Translations under genes and position numbers: made by a program
Notes under the pieces: generated by a model
Told to the model about the DNA's origin: nothing
The model's database searches: none
The model's input: the letters and a program-made list of their open reading frames with translations, nothing else
Part shown: positions 1-6,376 of the stretch, piece after piece
Layout of the letters: the number at the start of each line of letters is the position of its first letter
Numbering within the stretch: position 1 is the stretch's first letter
Source: Pseudomonas caspiana
GTDB lineage: Bacteria > Pseudomonadota > Gammaproteobacteria > Pseudomonadales > Pseudomonadaceae
Assembly: GCF_002158995.1 (NCBI RefSeq)
Contig: NZ_LOHF01000020.1
Location: 1 to 33,542 of the forward strand
Direction: 5' to 3'
DNA: 33,542 bases

Positions 1-135
1 ACAGTTACTTTTGTTTTTATTCGACTCCTGGTGCCGCATCATACTCGCCATCGACAGAGCCGCACGAAAGGTGGGCATTTTGTGGGCGCTTGATTTCGGA
101 GCTACCGAAGGCTTCGAAGGCGGTGTAGCAGGCAT
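1..135 (-). CDS. Possible partial ORF running off the left edge
   Basis: An open frame on the minus strand starts at an ATG at 135 and stays open to the window edge (45 codons). It follows an in-frame TAG. The peptide is rich in Pro, Ser, Lys and Asn, has several clustered Met residues and shows no domain I recognise. The start has no convincing ribosome binding site. It could be a chance reading frame; I list it only because it is unbroken at the edge. Confidence 0.2.
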   Translation of the reverse strand, partial: MPATPPSKPSVAPKSSAHKMPTFRAALSMASMMRHQESNKNKSNC

Positions 136-503
136 CGCAATATTGGAATCACCCTAACCCAAGGTGGCGCCCAGAATCCTGCAGTGATTGACCAGATCTT
201 TCATTGCACACAACCTGCCCGCAATACACTCGCCACACGTCCAACTCAACGGGTAGGGTCCTGCCTATAGGCAGGCGTGCAAAAGGCGAGTTTTTTCGGC
301 TGGAGTTTTCCGTGATCAAGAAGGCTATGTAAAAATCCTCCTTTTGAAGAGGCCGCTTTAACTCCTCCCTGTCGCCTACTCCCCGTAAAATCCCCAAAAC
401 TACCCAACAATCGGAAACAACCTTCAGCCCCAAAACCCGAGCTCTGTAGGACCTTTCTGAAAATTCAGGATATGCTCTGCGTCCGCTTGTAGATGCCTGA
501 CGT
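136..503. other. Intergenic stretch with no convincing gene
   Basis: I see no supported gene here. A 94-codon minus-strand frame (149-433) has no recognisable domain and I do not call it. The only clear structure is a 16-bp perfect palindrome at 260-275 (CCTGCCTATAGGCAGG), followed about 15 bases later by an A-run and then a T-run near 291-297. Its spacing does not make a canonical terminator. Confidence 0.4.
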
Positions 504-713
504 GGCGACTACCTTCCTGCCTGTCGTTGATTTCAACGATTGGGTTTAGTCGCCCGATGAACAAGCGAAACATCTGTCATATCCATTGCCGAAGTCCTGG
601 ACGACGGCTTGGAGTTTTATGGTGGCTGTGCACGGGGCGCCTTCGGGTGCGCCGGTTGCTTGACGTCCCGGTCGACTAACCCGCTGCACAGCTACCACCC
701 TTCGTTTAGTCGC
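504..713 (+). ncRNA. Highly structured leader RNA upstream of the DUF3077/DUF6124-type gene
   Basis: Read as + strand RNA, this stretch folds strongly. GGCGACTA at 504-511 pairs perfectly with TAGTCGCC at 547-554, enclosing a hairpin at 524-530/533-539. A 12-bp stem pairs 621-632 with 685-696 (one G-U). Inside it are a UUCG-capped hairpin (634-641/646-653, one G-G mismatch) and a short GGTT/AACC helix (654-657/678-681). The segment TTTAGTCGC recurs at 705-713, so 505-511 has two possible partners (547-553 or 707-713). The element ends just before the ribosome binding site of the gene at 749, which fits a cis-acting leader. From memory, similar leaders precede other small Pseudomonas genes of this family, but I cannot attach a database name. 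The fold is read by eye, not computed. Confidence 0.55.
557..679 (+). CDS. Possible 40-residue leader peptide
   Basis: An ATG at 557 opens a 40-codon frame that runs through the whole structured element and stops with TAA at 677-679, inside the closing part of the fold. The peptide is basic, with several Arg, and has two adjacent Trp codons in the 5' arm of the 12-bp stem (619-624). If translated, ribosomes would have to open the stem, which would resemble a translation-coupled leader. There is no good Shine-Dalgarno sequence before the ATG. The frame may simply be a by-product of GC-rich structured RNA. Confidence 0.25.
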   Translation: MNKRNICHIHCRSPGRRLGVLWWLCTGRLRVRRLLDVPVD

Positions 714-748
714 GGATGGTGGTGGTCAACCTACGTCAAGGAGTCACC

Positions 749-1045
749 ATGATCAGATCCACGCCACATCCCCCTGCTACGCCCATCAAGCAAAACCTCG
801 TCAGCAATACCAACCTGGGCAACCTCAGCCTGTTCACCGTAAAGCCCGATATCAAGATCGAAGACGCGCTGGTTCTCGCATCGGAATACCTAAGTTGCGC
901 CGCCGCTACGGCGTATGAAACGGCAGATAACAGCACACTGGAATTTCGTCCGTTGGCGAGGTCGGTTGTGCATCAGATCGAGGCCGCAAGAGCGCTGGTT
1001 GAGGCTTCGGTTGCAAAACTGGAGGAGAAATACAAAGCGCCATAA
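749..1045 (+). CDS. Small Pseudomonas protein, DUF3077/DUF6124 type
   Basis: A 98-residue soluble protein of unknown function. The start at 749 is chosen because AAGGAG at 738-743 lies five bases upstream; an in-frame ATG at 716 has no such site and falls at the end of the leader structure. The N-terminal 20 residues are Pro/Thr-rich and look disordered. The core has the pattern LFTVKPDIKIEDALVLASEY, then an Ala-rich helix with Cys and a C-terminal helix ending in a coiled-coil-like stretch. This matches the small helical DUF3077/DUF6124 proteins that occur in many copies in Pseudomonas genomes; I recognise the pattern but cannot separate the two families by eye. No function is established to my knowledge. 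It stands alone between its structured leader and a downstream hairpin. Confidence 0.8.
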   Translation: MIRSTPHPPATPIKQNLVSNTNLGNLSLFTVKPDIKIEDALVLASEYLSCAAATAYETADNSTLEFRPLARSVVHQIEAARALVEASVAKLEEKYKAP

Positions 1046-1097
1046 ATTGGCTTGATGGGTTGATCTGCACTGTTCGAATCAATGCGGCAGACACCAG

Positions 1098-1120
1098 GAA
1101 GGCGTCGAAAAGACGCCTTC
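1098..1120 (+). terminator. Perfect 9-bp hairpin after the DUF3077/DUF6124-type gene
   Basis: GAAGGCGTC (1098-1106) and GACGCCTTC (1112-1120) form a perfect 9-bp stem with a five-base A-rich loop, about 50 bases after the stop codon at 1045. The sequence after it begins AAAATG rather than a T-run, so it is not a textbook intrinsic terminator. It may be a processed 3' end or a weak terminator. Confidence 0.4.
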
Positions 1121-1218
1121 AAAATGTAATTGCGTTGCCATCAATGTGAATAAAAACCACCCGATTTGCCAGAAGAGGGCAATAGCGCGGCGGGCGCTGG
1201 TCTACCGAGTTGGCTCGT

Positions 1219-1244
1219 TCGCGGGCAAGCCTCGCTCCAACAGG
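1219..1244. repeat. Single REP-like element
   Basis: The sequence reading TTCGCGGGCAAGCCTCGCTC and continuing 'caacagg' is one arm of a common Pseudomonas REP family. No matching inverted arm lies within 100 bases, so it is a solitary REP rather than a REPIN. Confidence 0.6.
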
Positions 1245-1295
1245 AGCCCTGCAATCCAGTAATCAAATCGCCACCCAGTCAAAACCGGCTGATTA

Positions 1296-2147
1296 TCAAG
1301 GCGCACCAAACATCATGGTCCAGTAAACCCCCGCCTGGCTGTTCGGGTTGGTGCCGTACGCGGCGCCGACCTCAGTGAACATCGGGTTCATGAGGTTGGC
1401 GCAATGGCCGGGGCTGGCGAGCCAGCCTTGCATGGCGTTCTCGGCCGAGCCTTGGCCGCTGGCGATGTTTTCACCCACCTGACGCCCGTTGTAGCCCGCC
1501 GCTTGGGCGCGGTCTCTGGCGACGTCGCCATTGGGGTCTTGATGGGAGAAGTAGCCGCCGCTCGCCATCGATTGGCTGTGGCGTCGAGCGGCGTTTTCCA
1601 GCGATGCATTCCACTTCAACGGTCGTGCAGCCGCGTAAGGCTGGCGGCCGCACATGCGTGGTTTGGCGCGCGCGGCGTTGACCTGAGCCAACAGGGTTTT
1701 GCCCGCCGATTGTTGATCGCCCAGGTGACCATCGAGCAGAGGCTTGGCCAATACCAGTCGCCAGTCCCTGCCTGATTGAGTGATGCCGATGTCGGCGTAT
1801 TGGTTATCCAGCAATGCGCCACAGTAGCGGCTTTGCAGCATGGCAAAGGCGCCTTTCGCGTCCTGAGCACCGACCAGGCGAATGCTGCGCACTGCCACTG
1901 CCCGGTAGCCGGAAGCTTTCAAGGTGTCGCGCATGTCGCCGGCAAAACCAATGGGCAGCGCGAGATCCTGCCTCAGCTCGAGCGGCGATAACCCACGCAC
2001 CGCACGCCCCTCACAGCGGGAGGGCTGAGCGCGATAGTCATTGATGGCCGATACCAATTGCTGCGCCTCGCTGGCATGAGCCTGGCTGGCGAACAGTGGG
2101 AGCAAGACGATGAAGCAGAGCGAGGTGAAGCAAGAAGTCAGGCGCAT
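1296..2147 (-). CDS. Secreted CAP-domain (SCP/PR-1-like) protein
   Basis: This 283-residue protein starts at an ATG (2147) that directly opens a signal peptide (MRLTSCFTSLCFIVLLPLFA, cleavage near SQAHA). The frame extends upstream to a TTG at 2222, but that adds a non-signal, Arg/Ser-rich tail, so I reject it. No clear ribosome binding site marks either start. Residues about 25-145 form a Cys-containing region without a recognised family. Residues about 155-283 are a CAP domain: HSQSMA, YFSHQDP, GENIASG, GWLASPGHCANLMNP and FTEVG give the expected His/Glu cavity residues. Such bacterial proteins are exported to the periplasm or outside; their substrates are mostly unknown. It lies 123 bases downstream of the membrane-protein gene on the same strand but looks separate from the CDI array. 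Confidence 0.88.
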   Translation of the reverse strand: MRLTSCFTSLCFIVLLPLFASQAHASEAQQLVSAINDYRAQPSRCEGRAVRGLSPLELRQDLALPIGFAGDMRDTLKASGYRAVAVRSIRLVGAQDAKGAFAMLQSRYCGALLDNQYADIGITQSGRDWRLVLAKPLLDGHLGDQQSAGKTLLAQVNAARAKPRMCGRQPYAAARPLKWNASLENAARRHSQSMASGGYFSHQDPNGDVARDRAQAAGYNGRQVGENIASGQGSAENAMQGWLASPGHCANLMNPMFTEVGAAYGTNPNSQAGVYWTMMFGAP

Positions 2148-2270
2148 GAGACGGGGCTGCTCTGATGATCGAAATCGGGCGCTGATCTGACTGGGGAATC
2201 GGGAACTAGTTGCACGATGCAAAACGGTAAATGTTCAACTGTCGGCACAGCCCTGATTCAACGCGCTTTT

Positions 2271-3071
2271 CTATTTAGACGACTGCTCACCCGCTGCTGT
2301 CCCGTATCGTGAAACTAACCACATATAAAGCGCGTGATACCCGGTGAATAACAGACCGGATGTGCATCCAAAGCCAACAAAAACGAGCATTCTCGGACCG
2401 ATCTGATCCACTAGGTAACTCATGTACTGTCCGGTCGGAAGAGGCAGCAAACCGGGCGCCCCCAAGAACAGCCAGATTAAAAACCCACTCACTGTCCCGC
2501 CCACGATGTAACGCAAGCGATGAGTGAGAAGGCGATCGGTCAGCCACAGAACGGGCCAGCCGACGAGCATGGCAATACCGGCACCCACTAGAAAGCTGAT
2601 GATGAAAAGAGGCACTGGTTCAGAGGGAGAGGCAAACGCCCACATGGCAGCGACGGCCAACGATGCACCTCCACACAATGGAATGCCAAACACGTAAACC
2701 TTGCTCATTTGCGGCACCGGGCTGCGCGCAGCGTATCTCACTAGATATCTATCAAAGGCGGTATAGAGCAGACCAAGTACCACGCCAATCGCTATGGCAG
2801 CTATCCATAATTGTGGTTTGAATCCGCTGTAAAGAACGTAGGTGAACAAGATCTGCAGCACGCTGCTAAACACATGGCGAGCTTTGAAACCGGGGAAACA
2901 CCGATCACCTATCAGCAGGAACGGAATACCCACCAGCATTGAGCCGGCGAACCCCAACCCCATGCCAACGATGACAAGATGCAGCCCACTGATAAAGGGC
3001 ATGAAGAGCCCAAAACTTAGTGCTCCGCCAACAGGCACCGCCAGTATTCTGAATGCGCTGAGTATATTCAT
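2271..3071 (-). CDS. Polytopic membrane protein with an internal duplication
   Basis: A 266-residue, very hydrophobic protein with about eight predicted membrane segments. I do not recognise a named family. The two halves look like repeats of one another. The segment SMLVGIPFLLIGDRCF (about residue 45) matches AMLVGWPVLWLTDRLL (about 165). LGLLYTAFDRYLVRY (about 100) matches SGLLFTGYHALYMWLVSRY (about 240). The gene starts 12 bases after the stop of the DUF6985-like gene (3084-3572), so the two are probably cotranscribed at the distal end of the orphan immunity array. Membrane immunity proteins are known for pore-forming or ionophore CDI toxins, so an immunity role is possible. This rests on context alone; it could equally be an unrelated membrane protein. 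Confidence 0.75.
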   Translation of the reverse strand: MNILSAFRILAVPVGGALSFGLFMPFISGLHLVIVGMGLGFAGSMLVGIPFLLIGDRCFPGFKARHVFSSVLQILFTYVLYSGFKPQLWIAAIAIGVVLGLLYTAFDRYLVRYAARSPVPQMSKVYVFGIPLCGGASLAVAAMWAFASPSEPVPLFIISFLVGAGIAMLVGWPVLWLTDRLLTHRLRYIVGGTVSGFLIWLFLGAPGLLPLPTGQYMSYLVDQIGPRMLVFVGFGCTSGLLFTGYHALYMWLVSRYGTAAGEQSSK

Positions 3072-3083
3072 AAGGGGAGCTAT

Positions 3084-3572
3084 TTAACCGAGCAAAAAAT
3101 CCTGGACATCCACCGTGCTCACAAAGCTATTAGTCACCAGAACACCAATACCCAATTCGGGGTCGAACGAAGCCTCAAACACAAAACCGATGTCGCGCTC
3201 GTCACCGTCAAAATTGAACATCATCTTAACGCAGTTCAGCACAAGCAAATTCTGCAAACCACTGATAGTTTCAATTTTTGGAGCCTTGACGTTGACCTCT
3301 TCAGGACTGAAGCACTCGCGATAGCGCTCGATATTTTCGGTGTAGAACGCAAAAAGGGCCTGCTCCACCCTCTGGCAGATGAGTTCTTTATTCGACTCAA
3401 ACTCTCTGAAGGCAGCTCTCTGGACCGGTGAGATCGGATCATCATCGAGCGTCTGAACAACCAGTTCTACGTTGAACGCCTCGGCAAAGAATAAAACCTC
3501 GCACTGGCCTTTCCAGATTTCGTCACTGCTTAGACAAAGCTCGCCGAAATCGGGATCTGAGATTATGTTCAT
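3084..3572 (-). CDS. Putative immunity-like protein, DUF6985-type C-terminus
   Basis: A 162-residue acidic, soluble protein with no signal peptide. The start at 3572 is preceded by AAGGGA at good spacing. The C-terminal third, with 'DIGFVFEASFDPELGIGVLV' followed by a short V-rich strand and 'VDVQDFLLG', resembles the end of DUF6985 domains, which are common beside polymorphic toxins. The N-terminal half is Glu/Phe-rich and unassigned. It lies 166 bases downstream of the SUKH immunity gene and 12 bases upstream of the membrane protein gene. I infer that it belongs to the chain of immunity-type genes after cdiA. No matching toxin fragment lies next to it. Confidence 0.65.
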   Translation of the reverse strand: MNIISDPDFGELCLSSDEIWKGQCEVLFFAEAFNVELVVQTLDDDPISPVQRAAFREFESNKELICQRVEQALFAFYTENIERYRECFSPEEVNVKAPKIETISGLQNLLVLNCVKMMFNFDGDERDIGFVFEASFDPELGIGVLVTNSFVSTVDVQDFLLG

Positions 3573-3738
3573 TTTTGTTCCCTTCCGACATCTTAAAAAC
3601 CTGACCCTCTTTTTATGAGAGACCGCCCTGTGTCCCAGATACCGCGCTGCATTTCCAGCTCGGTAGTCAGCCTAGCATTATGCTTTGTGCTCAACTGCCC
3701 GAGGGTTAATACGTTTGAAGTCGGGCTTTTCTCAGCAA

Positions 3739-4188
3739 TCAGCGCGCCGCGCGCCATTCAATCATAGATTTTATGCACTTAAGCCGTTCCAGGATAAAGT
3801 CAAAAAAGTTTGATGCCAAAACATCAACCTCATCTGACTCGGAACTAACCCCTACAACTTGCCAATCATTTTTCGCGTCAAAAGCGTATAGCAAATCGCT
3901 CGAATCCCCACCAATTACGTATATACCTTCATATTTCTCGACTTTCCGCCCACATATAGCTGAATAACTTTCCGGACCATCATCAACATAAAAAGCAGCG
4001 TCTAGCTCACCGAATCCGAAACTCGCAAGAAATTCAAGATAATCAGCAGGCACACTTTTTCGGTCCAACTCTTCAACACCGCCCAGTATGGCATCGACAT
4101 TAGAAATACAGTCACCATAATCCCCCTCAAAAAGCTCAGCGGATGTTATTTCGTCTATAAGCTTTCGTATTTCTACTGAATTTTTCAT
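3739..4188 (-). CDS. SMI1/KNR4 (SUKH) family immunity protein
   Basis: A 149-residue protein with the SUKH signature: VPADYLEFLASFGFGELDAA around residues 46-65, the central IYVIGGDSSDLLYAFD (about 90-105), and a C-terminal aromatic helix containing SNFFDFILERL. SUKH proteins are one of the commonest immunity families in bacterial polymorphic-toxin systems and act in the cytoplasm by binding a cognate toxin. The ATG at 4188 lies two bases after the stop of a short toxin-tail remnant (4191-4325), the tight coupling typical of toxin/immunity pairs, and it has little ribosome binding site of its own. The toxin it once matched is reduced to that tail. The codons look AT-rich compared with cdiA. 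Confidence 0.85.
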   Translation of the reverse strand: MKNSVEIRKLIDEITSAELFEGDYGDCISNVDAILGGVEELDRKSVPADYLEFLASFGFGELDAAFYVDDGPESYSAICGRKVEKYEGIYVIGGDSSDLLYAFDAKNDWQVVGVSSESDEVDVLASNFFDFILERLKCIKSMIEWRAAR

Positions 4189-4190
4189 AG

Positions 4191-4325
4191 CTATTCACCA
4201 AATAATTTTTCTGCAGGCCCTTGCTGGGGGCAGGCGCTTGTTGGCATAGAGGCGTATTCAGAGCTAGCGATAGCTATTAAAAAAGCTGAAGCCACCTGTT
4301 TAGTATCCGCACCTGTGACGAACAT
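4191..4325 (-). pseudogene. Remnant tail of a lost toxin ORF upstream of the SUKH gene
   Basis: A 44-codon frame from an ATG at 4325 to TAG at 4191-4193, ending two bases before the SUKH start. Its first residues, MFVTGADTKQVASAFLIAI, match those of the remnant at 6136-6345 (MFVTGVDTKQVASAFLIVI); the two then diverge. There is no ribosome binding site, and the matching upstream frame is broken here by a TAG codon and a one-base deletion relative to the other copy. I read it as the decayed C-terminus of a displaced toxin whose immunity gene survived. The toxin interpretation is inference; the shared sequence and broken frame are visible. Confidence 0.45.
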
Positions 4326-4463
4326 GCACTCTACGCTGCGGGAGGACATAAGATAATCACAGAAACAAACGCCGAGTTATTAAAGAGCTTGTTATCTAAC
4401 CATAATCTGATGCCGGCGCAATGCGACTTCAACGCTTTTTATCGAGGTCTGACCCCGATTTAC
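4271..4463. repeat. 193-bp direct repeat, copy A
   Basis: This stretch is a direct repeat of 6183-6376. Hand alignment gives about 21 differences, roughly 89% identity, including one single-base gap. It runs from 'ctattaaaaaagctgaagcc' near 4274 to 'ggtctgaccccgatttac' ending at 4463. Both copies lie between an upstream immunity gene and the next module, so they look like recombination junctions of the array. Copy A is the more decayed one. Confidence 0.85.
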
Positions 4464-4560
4464 TCCAAAGCCCTGAATACACAACAGATTTAAGGGCCAA
4501 AGCGGACAGAGGGTCGGTTATCGACAATCGGCTTGCCCCATTGAGGCGCGGGCTTTATCA

Positions 4561-4593
4561 CTGCAGACAATCTGCAGACTGTTTGCAGACAGA
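4561..4593. repeat. Three 11-bp tandem repeats
   Basis: CTGCAGACAAT, CTGCAGACTGT and TTGCAGACAGA follow each other at exact 11-base spacing in the otherwise gene-free stretch 4464-4689. The shared core is TGCAGAC. Helical-turn spacing could mean protein binding sites, but nothing around them supports an origin or operator, and a chance or decayed tandem repeat is equally likely. I see no gene in 4464-4689; a 75-codon frame there has no recognisable features. Confidence 0.5.
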
Positions 4594-4689
4594 TTAGAGA
4601 CATCCTCTACAGTTATTGCTTGGCGCTGACCGCAGATAAAACAACACTGGCGCGATGGGCAGTGCTGGGTCGGATAGTGCGCTGGACAG

Positions 4690-5214
4690 TTATCGAAAAG
4701 ACCAATCATGTATTGAAATATATTCAATTTCCTGAATCGGCGCATGCTCCAATGAAGCTCTATAGTCGGTTATAAAGCTAATGCCCTCTATATACCTACC
4801 ATTTTCAATTATTAAAAAATCGTCATCCATGTCATTGAAATCAAGTTCATGAGAATCACTAAGCAGCAGTAGGTCATCACCCGGCATAACCGACTTGAAT
4901 TTCCCTTGGTAGCCTTTCCCAACCACAATTCTATAGAGTTTCTTGGCATCCCCAAAATCCAATGAAACCAAATCATTGCGATAGCTGAATGACTCAACAG
5001 TCTTGTCAAGCCCGATGGCAGCACCGACTTTTGACCTGACTCCAACCCATCCCGCACTGTTAACCAAAACCTTATCAATGCACGCATTAGACTCATACCA
5101 GTCTACGGTTCCAATTTTTTCTTTAATACTGGAAAAATCCTCACCCAGAGAAAACCCCGCCGCGCTTATACCCGGAATAAGCACTGCACTAAGATTAGGA
5201 ATTAACATCGCCAT
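4690..5214 (-). CDS. Putative immunity protein paired with the orphan CdiA-CT
   Basis: A 174-residue protein beginning MAMLIPNLSAVLIPGISAAG. The start is supported by GGAGG about nine bases upstream. It begins six bases after the orphan toxin stop (5221), the spacing of a toxin/immunity pair. The N-terminal 25 residues are apolar but lack a basic signal-peptide start. The rest is acidic, with FNDMDDDFLIIENGRYIEGI near residues 125-145. It resembles a group of small immunity-like proteins that start with 'PN-S-G-F-LG', but I cannot name a family with confidence. Its likely role is to neutralise the toxin domain at 5221-5670. The base composition is AT-rich for Pseudomonas. Confidence 0.7.
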   Translation of the reverse strand: MAMLIPNLSAVLIPGISAAGFSLGEDFSSIKEKIGTVDWYESNACIDKVLVNSAGWVGVRSKVGAAIGLDKTVESFSYRNDLVSLDFGDAKKLYRIVVGKGYQGKFKSVMPGDDLLLLSDSHELDFNDMDDDFLIIENGRYIEGISFITDYRASLEHAPIQEIEYISIHDWSFR

Positions 5215-5220
5215 GCGCCA

Positions 5221-5670
5221 CTACCTCCAAGCTTTCCACTGGCCAGCTTCATACTTCAAGCGGTTACCCTGCTTATCATAATACTGCTGATACTTAGTAA
5301 TTGTTCCTGGCTTGAAGCCTGCACTCGAGTCAATCACTCTGACTTCAGTTCCATCTTTGTACGTAAACTTATAGTACTCCGCGTCATGCCGACCTGCGCC
5401 AGAGTGGTATTGGACTTCCTTAACCGCTGGGTGCCCTTCCACTGTAAATACTTGTGCATTGCCAGAAGTGCCTGGCTTGGGAGGTTTAGGCACAAGCTTT
5501 GCGCCGTCCATCTTATACGCTTGAACCAAATCATCTATTGATGAACCCCAGACCTTATCCAAGCTCCTTGGAATGCCTGCCTGCACAGCAAAATCATTAC
5601 GCAGCCCATCTCGGGCAATAGACGAAGTGGCGGGAACATCTACAGCTCCTGCCCCTTTTGCACCATTAAC
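5221..5670 (-). pseudogene. Orphan CdiA C-terminal toxin cassette lacking a start
   Basis: The frame is open for 149 codons from 5670, immediately after an in-frame TGA, to TGA at 5221. It opens with VNGAKGAGAVDVPA, resembling the hinge of the full-length CdiA (SVNAPKKGTEVVGG). At DNA level both read GTTAATG then CAAAA and GGG. No ATG or ribosome binding site opens the frame; the first alternative start is a GTG at 5586, inside the domain. The toxin part runs from about residue 30 to the end, including EVQYHSGAGRHDAEYYKF and a basic, Tyr-rich C-terminus ending QWKAWR. Downstream orphan CT/immunity pairs of this kind are known from cdi and rhs loci and become expressed only if recombined onto the main gene. 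The toxic activity is unassigned; the His/Lys/Tyr-rich core would fit a nuclease. Confidence 0.7.
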
Positions 5671-6136
5671 TCACAGGGGTAAGGCTCACCCCCTCACTGA
5701 TCACTATTTCCTCTGGGATTTCATCATAGACAAAAAGCTCATCACCTAAGTTTAAAATGGATAAGCAAAGCCCGTTATCAAACGAGAGAGCAACGCCTAT
5801 CACTACGTCGTCCGCCAAGGACTGCACAAGCGATGCTGACACTAACCTCCTTCCTACAACATCGGAGAAATAAAGCTCACCAGAGATACAAAAAATATCT
5901 TGCCTACCGTATTCACCTAGATCGCAGCTTGAAATCGGACTCAAAGAAAAACAGAGAGATGCACCATCAGGTCCGCCATAGAGCTTCCCAATTTCAGAAG
6001 TTTCAAATAGAAGGCCAATCTCTTGGGGGGCAGAATCCCTCTCGGAAGAGAAAATATGAAATAGAGCATTTACTGTCAGTAGTTTCTTCCCGAGCACTGT
6101 TAACAGCCAGGCAATCATAAGTTCAGGAAAGTTCAT
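5666..6136 (-). CDS. Putative immunity protein of unknown family
   Basis: A 156-residue protein. Its ATG (6136) overlaps the stop of the preceding remnant frame as TAATG, a translational coupling typical of toxin-immunity junctions. The N-terminus, MNFPELMIAWLLTVLGKKLL, is hydrophobic and could be a membrane anchor. The remainder is acidic and beta-rich, with a Cys-containing strand 'DIFCISGELYF' and the C-terminal 'DEIPEEIVISEGVSL'. I do not recognise the family. Its stop overlaps the first codons of the orphan CT cassette, so the array is packed without spacers. I call it immunity-like from position only; it could be any small protein carried with the array. Confidence 0.6.
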   Translation of the reverse strand: MNFPELMIAWLLTVLGKKLLTVNALFHIFSSERDSAPQEIGLLFETSEIGKLYGGPDGASLCFSLSPISSCDLGEYGRQDIFCISGELYFSDVVGRRLVSASLVQSLADDVVIGVALSFDNGLCLSILNLGDELFVYDEIPEEIVISEGVSLTPVS

Positions 6137-6345
6137 TACCTGACGCCTCCCTTCAATGCGCTCTGTACAGACGGATTCTGAATAACTATTAAAAAAGCTG
6201 AAGCCACCTGCTTAGTATCCACACCTGTTACGAACATGGCACTCGACGCTGCGGGAGGACATCGGATAATCACAGAAATAAGTGCCGAATTATTAAAGAG
6301 CTTGTTATTCAACCGTAATCTGATCCCGGCGCAATGCGACGTCAA
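6136..6345 (-). pseudogene. Remnant 69-codon frame in repeat copy B
   Basis: The frame opens with a TTG at 6345 and ends with TAA overlapping the ATG of the 156-residue gene. The first half lies entirely in the duplicated sequence and is intact here, while copy A has a TAG and a one-base deletion at the equivalent place. The part from MFVTGVDTKQVASAFLIVIQ is shared with the tail before the SUKH gene, then diverges to SALKGGVR. I interpret it as the surviving C-terminal end of an older toxin. It has no ribosome binding site of its own and overlaps cdiI by four bases, so it may be translated by coupling or not at all. Confidence 0.4.
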
Positions 6346-6376
6346 TGCTCTTTATCGTGGTCTAACCCCGATTTAC
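6183..6376. repeat. 194-bp direct repeat, copy B
   Basis: Direct repeat of 4271-4463, about 89% identical by hand alignment. The right end (6342-6376) lies inside the 3' end of cdiI, so the last ten or so codons of cdiI come from the repeat. That is a sign of a recombination junction: the immunity gene was joined to this sequence within its coding region. Confidence 0.85.

Noticed and set aside
149..433. 94-codon minus-strand frame
   Set aside because: No family, no clear ribosome binding site, and mixed composition; likely chance.
716..748. Upstream ATG of the DUF3077/DUF6124-type gene
   Set aside because: No ribosome binding site and inside the end of the leader structure; the ATG at 749 has AAGGAG at ideal spacing.
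504..748. Retron or CRISPR interpretation of the structured leader
   Set aside because: There is no reverse transcriptase, no repeat-spacer array and no cas gene nearby; the element fits a cis-acting leader better.
4518..4745. 75-codon minus-strand frame downstream of the 174-residue immunity gene
   Set aside because: It overlaps the immunity gene end and runs through the 11-bp repeats; Cys-rich low-complexity sequence without a start signal.
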